Assembly: GCA_016786485.1 (NCBI GenBank)
Contig: JAEUWD010000051.1
Location: forward strand, 16,913-80,912
Reading direction: 5' to 3'
From: Bacteriovoracaceae bacterium
Lineage (GTDB): Bacteria > Bdellovibrionota > Bacteriovoracia > Bacteriovoracales > Bacteriovoracaceae
DNA: 64,000 bases
Shown: in pieces, positions 43,580 through 51,970 of the stretch
Position numbering within the stretch: position 1 is the first letter of the stretch
How the letters are laid out: every line of letters starts with the position of its first letter
Translations under genes and position numbers: made by a program
Notes under the pieces: generated by a model
The model's database searches: none
The model's input: only the letters and a program-made list of their open reading frames with translations
What the model was told of the DNA's origin: nothing

Positions 43580-45700
43580 ATGATTAACAACAAACAGGAA
43601 TTCTCATTTAAATTTGGTGATAAAGAGATCACCATTGAAACTGGCCGTTTAGCTAAACAAGCAGATGGTGCAGTTCTCGTTACGAGCGGTGGTACGCAAG
43701 TACTCGTTACCGCTTGTTCAGCTCGCGAAGTCAACGATAGCCAAGACTTCTTCCCATTAATGGTAGATTACAAAGAAAAGTTTTTTGCCGGAGGTAAATT
43801 CTTAGGTGGATTCTTCAAGCGTGAAGGTCGCCCTGGAAACCACGAAATTCTTCTGATGAGAATTATCGATCGCCCACTTCGTCCATTATTCCCAGAAGGG
43901 TATATGTTCGAAACTATTATCATGGCGCAAGTTCTTTCATATGATGAAGAGCATGACCCAGAAATTTTGGCCGGTTTAGGAGCTTCAGCAGCTCTAGCGA
44001 TTTCTGATATCCCATTCAATGGTCCATTAGGTTTCTGCCGTGTTGGTAAAATCAATAATGAATTTGTTTTAAATCCAAGCCATGAAGAGATTAAAAAATC
44101 TGAGATGGAAATCATGGTAGCTGCAAGTGATAAAGCGGTACTCATGGTTGAAGGTGAAGCAAAAGAAGTAAGTGAAGAAGACATGCTCGGAGCGATTAAC
44201 TTTGCTCACGATAGTATTAAAATTTTCTGCGCTAAACTTAATGACATGGTTAAAAAAGTTGGTAAGACGAAGCGTGCTTTCGAATCAGCTGCTCCAAATA
44301 AGAAATTAATTGAACAAGTTGAAAAAGATTTCATTAAGGAAGCTCGTGCTTGTTTAGCGATCAATCCTAAACTAGAGCGCCAAGAAGCTTCTCGCCAATT
44401 ACAACTAACAATTAAGGAAGCTTTAGCTTTAGCTCCAGAGAAATTTGGTCTAACTGAGGATTCATCTTTCTCAAAAGAAGCTCGTAAGGCAACTGAAGAG
44501 CTACTTTATAAAATCATGCGTGCTGATATCATCAACGATGATAAACGTATTGGTGGTCGTAAATTAGATGAGATTCGTCCGATTGAAACAGAAGTAAACC
44601 TACTTAAAAAAGTTCACGGTTCTTCGCTTTTTACACGCGGTGAAACTCAGGTTCTTGCAGCAGTTACTATCGGCGGAAAAGATGGCGAACAAATGAGTGA
44701 TCGTTTGAGCGGTATTTTCTACGATAAGTTTTATCTACACTATACTTTTGCTCCTTACTCAGTCGGTGAAGCAAGAGGTTACCGTGGAGTTGGTAGACGT
44801 GAAGTTGGACACGGAAATTTAGCTGAACGTGCACTTAAAGTCATGTTACCGACGGAACTTGAATTTCCATATACAGTAAGACTAGCTTGTGAAGTTACAG
44901 AATCTAACGGTTCTTCTTCAATGGGCTCAGTCTGTTCTGGTTCAATGGCGATGATGGATGCAGGTATCCCTCTTTATCGTCCAGTTGCGGGTATCGCGAT
45001 GGGATTAATTAAAGAAGGCGATAAGTTCAAAATTCTATCTGACATCTTAGGTGATGAGGATGCTTTAGGTGATATGGACTTTAAATTAGCTGGTACTGAA
45101 AAAGGTATCACGGCGATTCAAATCGATATCAAAATTACTGGTTTAGATAATGCCATTATGAAGAAGGCCCTTTCTCAAGCGAAGACAGGCCGTCTGCATA
45201 TCTTAAAAGAAATGGCGAAAACAATTAGTAGCACAAGAGGTCAGTTCAAAGCTGGCGTTCCAACTATCGTGATGACAAAAATCGATAAAGATAGAATCGG
45301 TGCTTTAATTGGCCCAGGCGGAAAAAACATTAAAGGTCTTCAAGAGAAATACAGTGTAACCATTGATATTTCAGAAGAAGGCGATGTTAAAATCCTAAGT
45401 GCTGATAGTGATATTAACGAGAAAGTAAAAAATCTCATCAATATGCAAATCAATGGTCCAGCTATTGGTTCAGACTATCAAGCAACTGTTCAGACGATTA
45501 AAGAATATGGTGCTTTCGTTGAAATCGCTGATGGCGTTTCAGGCTTAGTGCATATTTCTGAAATTACTGATGCTCGCGTAAATGATGCTAACGAATACTT
45601 AGCTGAAGGCGATGTCGTAACAGTAAGAGTTCTCGACATCGATAGATTCGGTAAGATTAAGCTTTCAATCAAAGCTGTTAAGCCAATGGAAAAGAAATAG
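43580..45700 (+). CDS. pnp: Polyribonucleotide nucleotidyltransferase (PNPase)
   Basis: 706 aa, usual length. Two RNase PH-like halves (FSFKFGDKEITIETGRLAKQADG; VHGSSLFTRGETQVLAAVTIG with GTEKGITAIQIDIKI), then KH domain (IGALIGPGGKNIKGL) and S1 domain (GSDYQATVQTIKEYGAFVEI). It degrades RNA 3' to 5' using phosphate. AAAAGGAG precedes the ATG. A strong terminator follows the stop. Confidence 0.98.
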   Translation: MINNKQEFSFKFGDKEITIETGRLAKQADGAVLVTSGGTQVLVTACSAREVNDSQDFFPLMVDYKEKFFAGGKFLGGFFKREGRPGNHEILLMRIIDRPLRPLFPEGYMFETIIMAQVLSYDEEHDPEILAGLGASAALAISDIPFNGPLGFCRVGKINNEFVLNPSHEEIKKSEMEIMVAASDKAVLMVEGEAKEVSEEDMLGAINFAHDSIKIFCAKLNDMVKKVGKTKRAFESAAPNKKLIEQVEKDFIKEARACLAINPKLERQEASRQLQLTIKEALALAPEKFGLTEDSSFSKEARKATEELLYKIMRADIINDDKRIGGRKLDEIRPIETEVNLLKKVHGSSLFTRGETQVLAAVTIGGKDGEQMSDRLSGIFYDKFYLHYTFAPYSVGEARGYRGVGRREVGHGNLAERALKVMLPTELEFPYTVRLACEVTESNGSSSMGSVCSGSMAMMDAGIPLYRPVAGIAMGLIKEGDKFKILSDILGDEDALGDMDFKLAGTEKGITAIQIDIKITGLDNAIMKKALSQAKTGRLHILKEMAKTISSTRGQFKAGVPTIVMTKIDKDRIGALIGPGGKNIKGLQEKYSVTIDISEEGDVKILSADSDINEKVKNLINMQINGPAIGSDYQATVQTIKEYGAFVEIADGVSGLVHISEITDARVNDANEYLAEGDVVTVRVLDIDRFGKIKLSIKAVKPMEKK

Positions 45701-45710
45701 TTAAAATAAA

Positions 45711-45737
45711 AAAGGGCCCTTTCGGGCCCTTTTTTTT
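45711..45737 (+). terminator. Rho-independent terminator after pnp
   Basis: A 9-bp stem, AAAGGGCCC / GGGCCCTTT, with a TTTC loop and a run of eight T. On the other strand an A-rich to T-rich flank lets it also serve the convergent secreted-protein gene. Confidence 0.93.
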
Positions 45738-45747
45738 GTCTTATTTT

Positions 45748-46308
45748 TTACTTAGTTTCTTCTGTTGATACTGGCGCTGTTTCTGGTTTAGGTAACTTCT
45801 TGCAACTTAGTTTCTCATTATGAACAATATAATTTCCATTATCTTGATAATCAAAATCAGTGCTGTAGTATTCAACCGTTTCAGCTGAAGTGAGCCTTAA
45901 ATCAACATAAGCATTGCTGCTGCCATAAAGTCCGGCCACAAAATAGCTGGCATAGAGACGATCTTGTTTGCAGCGAACAGAATTAAAGCTAAGAGCGACC
46001 GCATGCAGGTTAAGCACCATTTCTTTTGATTCAAAAACTCTTTCACAAGCATTGTAGTTAGGGACAAATGCTACCCGCAGGGCGAAATCTTCTTGTTCCA
46101 TGTAAACTGTGGCATAAGTTTCTTCCAATTCGAAAAAGATATTGGTCTTAGCAGCTTCAGTTTTAAGATTGGTTTTTACCCCATTCTCCATTTCGTAATA
46201 CTCATAACTTCCTTCACAACTGTAAGTCGCAGCATAGTCGATGACGAAGGCCTCTTCTTGAGCATGTAGGCTCAGATTAAAAAGTAGCGTAAGAACTAAT
46301 GTAGACAT
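45748..46308 (-). CDS. Secreted protein, unknown function
   Basis: 186 aa with signal peptide (MSTLVLTLLFNLSLHAQ), GAGGGGGAA ribosome-binding site, and a mature part with Cys at YSCEGSY, NACER, VRCKQ and LSCKKLP that could form two disulfides. The C-terminus is a Pro/Thr/Glu tail. Beta-rich by pattern. It resembles the secreted protein at 3354-3773 in layout only. Function unknown. Confidence 0.68.
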   Translation of the reverse strand: MSTLVLTLLFNLSLHAQEEAFVIDYAATYSCEGSYEYYEMENGVKTNLKTEAAKTNIFFELEETYATVYMEQEDFALRVAFVPNYNACERVFESKEMVLNLHAVALSFNSVRCKQDRLYASYFVAGLYGSSNAYVDLRLTSAETVEYYSTDFDYQDNGNYIVHNEKLSCKKLPKPETAPVSTEETK

Positions 46309-46416
46309 GTGTTTCCCCCTCGGTTGTAAAAAACCTCCAAATTATTCCGTTTATTATTTCTATTGTCCACTTACGACTGGCCAGAGTAAGGAAGTGTTAA
46401 GTAATATTTGCAGGTT

Positions 46417-46869
46417 ATGAAAATAAAAATCAAAAAATTACCACATTTTGATGAATCCTTAGGACTTCCCAAATATGAGACGAGCGGTGCGGCAGGAGCT
46501 GATATCAGGGCATGCTTAGGCGCCGGTGATAAAATTGTCATTCCTGCCGGAGCGAGAACCTTGATTCCAACAGGATTAGCACTTGAAATTCAAGCTGGGT
46601 ATGAAGTGCAAATTCGCCCTCGCTCAGGCTTATCACTGAAAACGGGATTACTCGTGGTGAATAGCCCAGGCACTATTGATTCCGATTATCGAGGCGAATT
46701 AAAAATTATTCTAGGAAACCTTTCACCAAAAGATGAAGTCATAACTCATGGCGATCGTATCGCTCAAATGGTTATCGCACCTGTGATACAAGCTGAGTTT
46801 GAAGCAGTAGACGAGCTTTCATCAACCGAACGTGGCAGTGGTGGTTTTGGTTCAACCGGTAGGAGATAA
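46417..46869 (+). CDS. dut: dUTP diphosphatase
   Basis: About 150 aa, trimeric dUTPase. Five motifs in order: SGAAGADIRA, RPRSGLSLK, GTIDSDYRGELKI, DRIAQMVI and RGSGGFGSTG. It removes dUTP and supplies dUMP for thymidylate. ATG 46417 is preferred over TTG 46408. The gene is followed without a gap by a small coupled gene. Confidence 0.97.
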   Translation: MKIKIKKLPHFDESLGLPKYETSGAAGADIRACLGAGDKIVIPAGARTLIPTGLALEIQAGYEVQIRPRSGLSLKTGLLVVNSPGTIDSDYRGELKIILGNLSPKDEVITHGDRIAQMVIAPVIQAEFEAVDELSSTERGSGGFGSTGRR

Positions 46870-47157
46870 ATGATGGCGATAAAGATTCCATACAAAACAG
46901 TGAAAAATTCAAAAGAAGCTTTCGAAGCGATTAAAAAAAATATTACAGTCGAAGAAATTGAAAAATACAAAGTGAAAGCAGAGCTTAAGTATGATGAAGA
47001 TAAAAAAATCATTTATGCTTCAGGTAGTGGCTTTGAACTCGTAGTGAAATTTTTGGAGAAAGAATTGGAACTTGATCTACAATTAGCTTTTCTTTTAAAG
47101 CCACTCAAATCAAAAATTTCAGATTCACTTGAACATAAATTTAAAAAGGTTGTTTAA
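46870..47157 (+). CDS. Small helical protein, PHA-granule-region-like
   Basis: 95 aa, starting right after the dut stop with AGGAG 4 bp before the first ATG (a second ATG at 46873 fits the spacing better). KYKVKAELKYDEDKKIIYASGSGFELVVKFLEKELELDLQLAFLLKPLKSKI resembles the polyhydroxyalkanoic acid system family. That family is poorly characterised, so function is open. It is co-transcribed with dut and the ferredoxin gene that begins 2 bp after its stop. Confidence 0.6.
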   Translation: MMAIKIPYKTVKNSKEAFEAIKKNITVEEIEKYKVKAELKYDEDKKIIYASGSGFELVVKFLEKELELDLQLAFLLKPLKSKISDSLEHKFKKVV

Positions 47158-47158
47158 A

Positions 47159-47650
47159 ATGCCAAAAGTAACAGTGTGGCCAGTTGAGAAAGTACTGGAA
47201 GTTGAAGCGGGTAGTAAATTGATGACAGTGCTTAAAGAAGGCGGCTTTTATATTAAGTCTTCTTGCGGTGGCTGCGCCAGTTGTAGTGATTGTGTGGTGG
47301 TGATTAAACGAGGGGAAGATAATCTATCACGTCCTGAATTCCCTGAATTAAGGCTGCTAGGGAACGTTTTCCATATCACAAAAGAACGTCTTTCTTGTCA
47401 AACCACCGTAAATGGTGATGTGATTGTTGATATAGCAAGGCATCTAAAAAACGCAGACCAAATCAAAGCGGAAGAAATGAATAATAAGAAACACAAAGAC
47501 CAAGTGTTAAAGGTAAAAAAGAAAGACCAGGTGGAAAAGGATCGGGTCCAAAAAGAAATTCAACGTCAGCAAGAACGCAAAGAGAGTATAGAGAAAAAAG
47601 ATAAATTCGCCGGTTTAAAAAGACCAAAACCTTTTAAAACTGATGACTAG
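47159..47650 (+). CDS. [2Fe-2S] ferredoxin-like protein with charged tail
   Basis: About 163 aa. The first 100 residues carry the plant-type ferredoxin cluster ligands: CGGCASCSDC (C-x2-C-x2-C-x2-C) and a distant Cys in LSCQTTV. The last 60 residues are a Lys/Glu/Gln-rich extension (KKKDQVEKDRVQKEIQRQQERK) unlike normal ferredoxins, perhaps a helical anchor. ATG 47159 begins one base after the upstream stop; an earlier ATG at 47129 would overlap that gene. Electron partner unknown. Confidence 0.82.
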   Translation: MPKVTVWPVEKVLEVEAGSKLMTVLKEGGFYIKSSCGGCASCSDCVVVIKRGEDNLSRPEFPELRLLGNVFHITKERLSCQTTVNGDVIVDIARHLKNADQIKAEEMNNKKHKDQVLKVKKKDQVEKDRVQKEIQRQQERKESIEKKDKFAGLKRPKPFKTDD

Positions 47651-47664
47651 CCAGGGAGAGTTTC

Positions 47665-49023
47665 ATGTCACAAACGGTCGCACAAAAGTTTCCTCCACAA
47701 ATTAAATACATTGTTGGTAATGAGGGGGCGGAACGCTACTCTTTTTACGGCATGAGATCAATCCTTGTTGTCTTCATGGTGCAGTACTTGCTTTTTCAAG
47801 AAAGTGATTCGATCAGCGTGTTTCATTTATTTGTGAGTGCTTGTTATTTTACACCACTACTCGGTGCTTTCATCGCTGACAGACTTTGGGGAAAATATAA
47901 AACCATTCTCTATCTTTCACTTTTTTACTGTCTTGGTCATGCCATCCTCGCTATTTGGGAAAATAAAACGGGAATGTATTGGGGATTATTTTTCATTGCT
48001 TTAGGAGCAGGTGGGATTAAGCCGTGTGTTTCTGCTCACGTAGGTGATCAATTCGTTAAAGGCCAAGAAGGTATGCTTCGAAAGGTCTTCGATATTTTCT
48101 ATTGGATGATAAACTTTGGTTCTACTTTTTCGACCATTATTACCCCGTACATGTTGCATAAGTATGGTCCGGGTTGGGCGTTTGGTGTTCCGGGAATCTT
48201 AATGGCGATTGCGACTTGGATTTTTTGGTTAGGTCGTAAACAATATGTTCACGTTCCTCCAACTAAAGATGATCATACGTCGGGTAAGATGCTTTGGTCG
48301 GCCATTTGCAATTTTACTAAAAGAGATAAATCAAAAGGACTCTTGGGTGGCGCATATTTAAAACATCCAGCTGATAAAATTGAAGAATTAAAAGGTGTCG
48401 GGCAGGTGGCACGTGTCTATATCGGAATTATTCTTTTCTGGGCACTCTTCGATCAACACGCTTCAACTTGGATTTTACAAGCGGAACAAATGGATTTGAA
48501 TTTCTTGGGAATACAATTACTCGCGTCTCAAATTCAAACACTCAATCCGATTTTAGTTATGTGTATGATTCCACTTTTTGCTCTCGTTATTTATCCAATG
48601 GTAGAGAAGGTAACGGGAAAACCCTTTACCCCATTAAAGAAAATGGGAACTGGGATGTTTTTAGCAGCAGCTTCGTTTGTCCCAGCGGCGATTATTCAAT
48701 ATCGACTTGATGCTGGTGTGCAAATGAGTGTTGGTTGGCAATTCTTTCAATATTTTTTAATAACGGCTTCAGAATTAATGGTTTCGATTGTGGGTCTTGA
48801 ATTTTCATATACTCAAGCTCCACGTTCGATGAAATCGACGATGATGAGTATTTTCTTTTTAACGATTGTTGCAGGAAATTTCTTAACTTCGATTATTGCG
48901 AAAATCAATGTGTTCCAAGGTGGACACTTCTATAGTTTCTTTGCGCTATTAACCCTGGCCTTTGCCTTCTTATTTCTATGGCTAGCTAGCAGTTATAAAG
49001 AACGAAATTATATGGAAGTTTAG
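47665..49023 (+). CDS. POT/PTR2-family proton-coupled peptide transporter
   Basis: 452 aa with about 12 hydrophobic segments. The signature ERYSFYG (residues 24-30, equal to ExxERxxYY) and GAGGIKPCVSAHVGDQF identify the POT family, which imports di- and tripeptides with protons. GGAGAG precedes the ATG. It lies 14 bp after the ferredoxin gene, probably in the same transcript. It converges on a lipoprotein gene with a 4-bp stop overlap. Confidence 0.93.
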   Translation: MSQTVAQKFPPQIKYIVGNEGAERYSFYGMRSILVVFMVQYLLFQESDSISVFHLFVSACYFTPLLGAFIADRLWGKYKTILYLSLFYCLGHAILAIWENKTGMYWGLFFIALGAGGIKPCVSAHVGDQFVKGQEGMLRKVFDIFYWMINFGSTFSTIITPYMLHKYGPGWAFGVPGILMAIATWIFWLGRKQYVHVPPTKDDHTSGKMLWSAICNFTKRDKSKGLLGGAYLKHPADKIEELKGVGQVARVYIGIILFWALFDQHASTWILQAEQMDLNFLGIQLLASQIQTLNPILVMCMIPLFALVIYPMVEKVTGKPFTPLKKMGTGMFLAAASFVPAAIIQYRLDAGVQMSVGWQFFQYFLITASELMVSIVGLEFSYTQAPRSMKSTMMSIFFLTIVAGNFLTSIIAKINVFQGGHFYSFFALLTLAFAFLFLWLASSYKERNYMEV

Positions 49024-50444
49024 AGCGAGTTTCCTGGGAAGACACCGTTACCATCACCACCCATATCACCACCAAAGTATGGAAGTGTAATCGGGTTCAT
49101 GGTACAGCCATCACCAGCTGCGTCTGTATTAAGGTTGATGGTATCATCCCAGTCACGACGGTCACCGTAAGGAATGATGGGTGAGAAAATAGTTTCATTA
49201 TCATCATGATCCATGGCATCGAAAGGTGAAACAGCGTTTTCATTACCGTTCTTTAAAATTTCAGTTAAGAAGTCTGAGCCTGGAACGCGATCATCAATAA
49301 CATCATCATCATGTCCAATGTTCCAATCACGAACCATAATTCGAACGCGGGCCTTCACTTCAAGTGCACGATTTAAGCAATAGAACGTGTACATTGGGTT
49401 GGTTCCATTTTCGACATAGAATGGATCAGCTGCAGTGAAATCAGCATCAAATAGGTCTGTGCCAGCCGCATATTGTTCTATAACATCAGGATCATAATCA
49501 TTAGGTGCCGTACCACCACACTGCTTAGTGTAGTTGGCCGCATACATATTCGTAACGTGCCCAAGTGAAAAGGGAGATGAAATATCATAAGTTTTTTCAA
49601 AGTCTTCACCTTCAGTATCTATAACTTCATAGGTCACAAAGTTTTCTTCGATATCTCGATCCGAAAAGAATTCTCTTATTGGCCCATCGATACAAGCACG
49701 TGGGTTACCATTACATTGAGTCGTAATCGGACTCGAAACGGATGGTGCAGTCGCACTACAAACTCCGCCGGTACTGTCGAAGCTAAAGGTATAAGTTGTG
49801 GTAGAATATTCACCATCGTCACAATTAGGGCCAGCTGGTTCAAGATCGCTATAATCAAACTCACATACATGCATGCGTGGATTGCCGGAAGCTGCCATTG
49901 CGGCTTCGGTAAAAAATGTTGTCCCATCCACTGAATAATATGTTCCGGCGGTCGGAAGAGCGGCCCCATTCCATGTTGCTGGAAATGAAGTGTCGCATGT
50001 TGCTTCACAACCTGAAGCACAAACAACTTTTGTCACGTTTTTAGGGTTTGGGTTCAGCGTTGAAGTAATCCCAGTATTTCCTGGTTGAAAGCGATAAAAA
50101 TAGTACGGGAAGAAGCCGATATAGTCGCACTTACCAGCAGTCGCTTCAAATTTAAAACTTAAACCATTTAGATAAAGATCTAATTCTTCTGCTTCCACAA
50201 AACAATCAACTGACATTGGAGTGATGGCCGAAAAGTTTCCGTTAATAACGCAATCTTCATCGGTTTCGCCAATCTCGTGAATATAATATGAAAGGTAATC
50301 AGGTTTTTCCATTGAGACACCAATACCATTGGTGACAGGAGTCGAAATAGGATCAGATGAACCGCCAGAAGTTAATGAATCTGAAATTTGATCGTTACAA
50401 CCAAAAATTAAAACAAAAATGATGAAACTGAGCGATTTATTCAT
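49020..50444 (-). CDS. Lipoprotein, Cys-rich, unknown function
   Basis: About 474 aa from the ATG at 50444. The signal ends in a lipobox (SFIIFVLIFGC), so the protein should be membrane-anchored. The mature part has many Cys (CEATCDTSFP, CNGNPRACIDGP), a Gly/Asn-rich C-terminus and repeated acidic loops (DHDDNET, GHDDDVIDD) that may bind calcium. No domain family is recognised. It lies convergent with the peptide transporter and divergent from the next barrel gene. Confidence 0.75.
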   Translation of the reverse strand: MNKSLSFIIFVLIFGCNDQISDSLTSGGSSDPISTPVTNGIGVSMEKPDYLSYYIHEIGETDEDCVINGNFSAITPMSVDCFVEAEELDLYLNGLSFKFEATAGKCDYIGFFPYYFYRFQPGNTGITSTLNPNPKNVTKVVCASGCEATCDTSFPATWNGAALPTAGTYYSVDGTTFFTEAAMAASGNPRMHVCEFDYSDLEPAGPNCDDGEYSTTTYTFSFDSTGGVCSATAPSVSSPITTQCNGNPRACIDGPIREFFSDRDIEENFVTYEVIDTEGEDFEKTYDISSPFSLGHVTNMYAANYTKQCGGTAPNDYDPDVIEQYAAGTDLFDADFTAADPFYVENGTNPMYTFYCLNRALEVKARVRIMVRDWNIGHDDDVIDDRVPGSDFLTEILKNGNENAVSPFDAMDHDDNETIFSPIIPYGDRRDWDDTINLNTDAAGDGCTMNPITLPYFGGDMGGDGNGVFPGNSL

Positions 50445-50512
50445 TTCTTCCAATATCCTCTTTTTGCTTTTTCGGTTAAATGATTAAAGAGTTTTAGGAC
50501 TTTTTACAAAAA

Positions 50513-50529
50513 TTAGATAAAATATCTAA
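50513..50529 (+). promoter_or_regulatory. Perfect palindrome over the -10 box of a barrel gene
   Basis: TTAGATA-AAA-TATCTAA is a 7-bp inverted repeat with a 3-bp centre. It contains TAAAAT (50518-50523), which ends exactly 6 bp before the ATG at 50530, and leaves no Shine-Dalgarno. It could be an operator on a leaderless promoter; no clear -35 box is seen. Confidence 0.5.
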
Positions 50530-51366
50530 ATGAGATACCTCGCATACTGTACTGTTTTGTTCGGACTTCTGGTTGGTCAAAGAGCTTTTGCTGACCCACA
50601 GTGGGCGATTGTTATCACTGATAAAGCGATTATCTACGCTGACCCTGAACGTACAAGTCCGATTGGTTATATTGCCAAGGGAAAAAAATTTAAAGTCGGA
50701 CAGGTCCCACGTAATGAGGGAACAATGCTACCTCTGGTGGTGAGTGGGCGTATCACTTATATAAATATTAAAGACGTTTACTTGGCCCATGATCAGGCCT
50801 TCTTGGAATTGCCAGCAGACCGTTATAAAAAAGTGCAACGTTACGAAGAGTTTGAAAAAGATATTACGATTTTCCTTAGTGGTTATACTTCTAATTTGCC
50901 TTCTGGTGCGTACGATACCAATGTGGACGATGCTAATAGTGCGAGCTTTTTTGGTTTGACCATTCAAGGTATGACACTGCTTGAACCGCGGTGGTATTTG
51001 GGAACATCTTTTAGTTATGAGCGCTCAGAGGTTGAAACTCAAACGCTAACGAATCTCTACATTAACGTCGATTTCATGTACAAGTTTTTAAATAATTATC
51101 GTTACTATTTAGGCTCAACTTTTTTGTTAGGTTTTTCACCTAATACGAGATTAGTGGTTGATGATGCTTTCAAACTGAGCGGACAATCGGTTCAGGTTGG
51201 AGCAGGTTTAGAGTTTGGTTATCTTTTTGAAAGATTCGAATTTAAGTTGATTACTGGTTATAAATTTCAAGCTTATACTAACTTCGATATTCCTTCCACG
51301 CTAGAAGAATTTAGACCAGCCGTTCACGGTCTTTTTGCTGGCGTTGGACTTGCTTACAATTATTAA
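50530..51366 (+). CDS. Outer-membrane beta-barrel protein with SH3-like N-terminus
   Basis: 278 aa. Signal peptide ends near QRAFADP. A first short domain (WAIVITDKAIIYADPERTSPIGYIAKGKKFKVG) looks like a bacterial SH3 module. The rest alternates strand-forming residues (ITIFLSGYTSNLP, WYLGTSFSYERSE, YYLGSTFLLGF, LEFGYLFERFEFKLITGYKF) and ends in GVGLAYNY, a barrel-type terminus. It converges on a membrane-protein gene with a 4-bp stop overlap. Function unknown. Confidence 0.78.
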   Translation: MRYLAYCTVLFGLLVGQRAFADPQWAIVITDKAIIYADPERTSPIGYIAKGKKFKVGQVPRNEGTMLPLVVSGRITYINIKDVYLAHDQAFLELPADRYKKVQRYEEFEKDITIFLSGYTSNLPSGAYDTNVDDANSASFFGLTIQGMTLLEPRWYLGTSFSYERSEVETQTLTNLYINVDFMYKFLNNYRYYLGSTFLLGFSPNTRLVVDDAFKLSGQSVQVGAGLEFGYLFERFEFKLITGYKFQAYTNFDIPSTLEEFRPAVHGLFAGVGLAYNY

Positions 51367-51938
51367 TTAAGTTTTAAGAGTGCGACTAGTTTTTCCAAAT
51401 CGCTTTTGCGTGAGTGGCGATCAAGAAATCTTTTTTTCTCGTTTTGATCAAACGCAAATAATTGGAAGTAGCCTTTGTTCTGAAAACCAGCAGAGTCAGG
51501 GCCACCTTGCGCACGCGCCATATTGGGTGACTCCAGAAAGTGTTCAATCTTATACGGATCATTTTGACGAAGTTCAAATTCTTGCGAAAAAACTTTGATA
51601 AAAAAGAGGCGATGAAGAATTTTGATTCGGTTGCCAGTTTTGAGAATAATTTTTTCGTAGAAGAAGTAAGCCAACATAAACACTGGAGTTAGTAAAAACA
51701 ACATAATGAGGGCATAACCCAACATTTGATCAATGGCTTCTTCGAGTCCCAAGAGCTTTTCTAGCGGTTTGCGCACGGCCAAATAAAGGAAGAAAAGCAC
51801 CATAAGAATAGCGCCGGCATAACCCCAAAAGATATAAGGAAGACCAAAGCTCTTCACTTCCACGAGTTTCTGTTGCGCATCGATACGCACGTGGTCTTTT
51901 TCTTCAGGTGAAACTGGAAATAAATATAATAAACCCAT
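51363..51938 (-). CDS. Inner-membrane protein with two TM segments
   Basis: 191 aa. TM segments at about residues 35-55 (FWGYAGAILMVLFFLYLAV) and 73-93 (YALIMLFLLTPVFMLAYFF), followed by a cytoplasmic domain of about 95 residues (KIIL...LVALLKLN) that resembles PH-like lipid-binding tails by pattern only. No family identified. It lies 32 bp after the next gene on the same strand and may share its transcript. Confidence 0.65.
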   Translation of the reverse strand: MGLLYLFPVSPEEKDHVRIDAQQKLVEVKSFGLPYIFWGYAGAILMVLFFLYLAVRKPLEKLLGLEEAIDQMLGYALIMLFLLTPVFMLAYFFYEKIILKTGNRIKILHRLFFIKVFSQEFELRQNDPYKIEHFLESPNMARAQGGPDSAGFQNKGYFQLFAFDQNEKKRFLDRHSRKSDLEKLVALLKLN

Positions 51939-51970
51939 GCCCCTAACTTAGCGAAGTTGAGCTGAAAAAT

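Noticed and set aside
43768..44184. 138-codon minus-strand frame inside pnp
   Set aside because: It lies antisense to the first RNase PH-like domain and is Ser/Ile-rich in the way antisense frames of this codon bias are.
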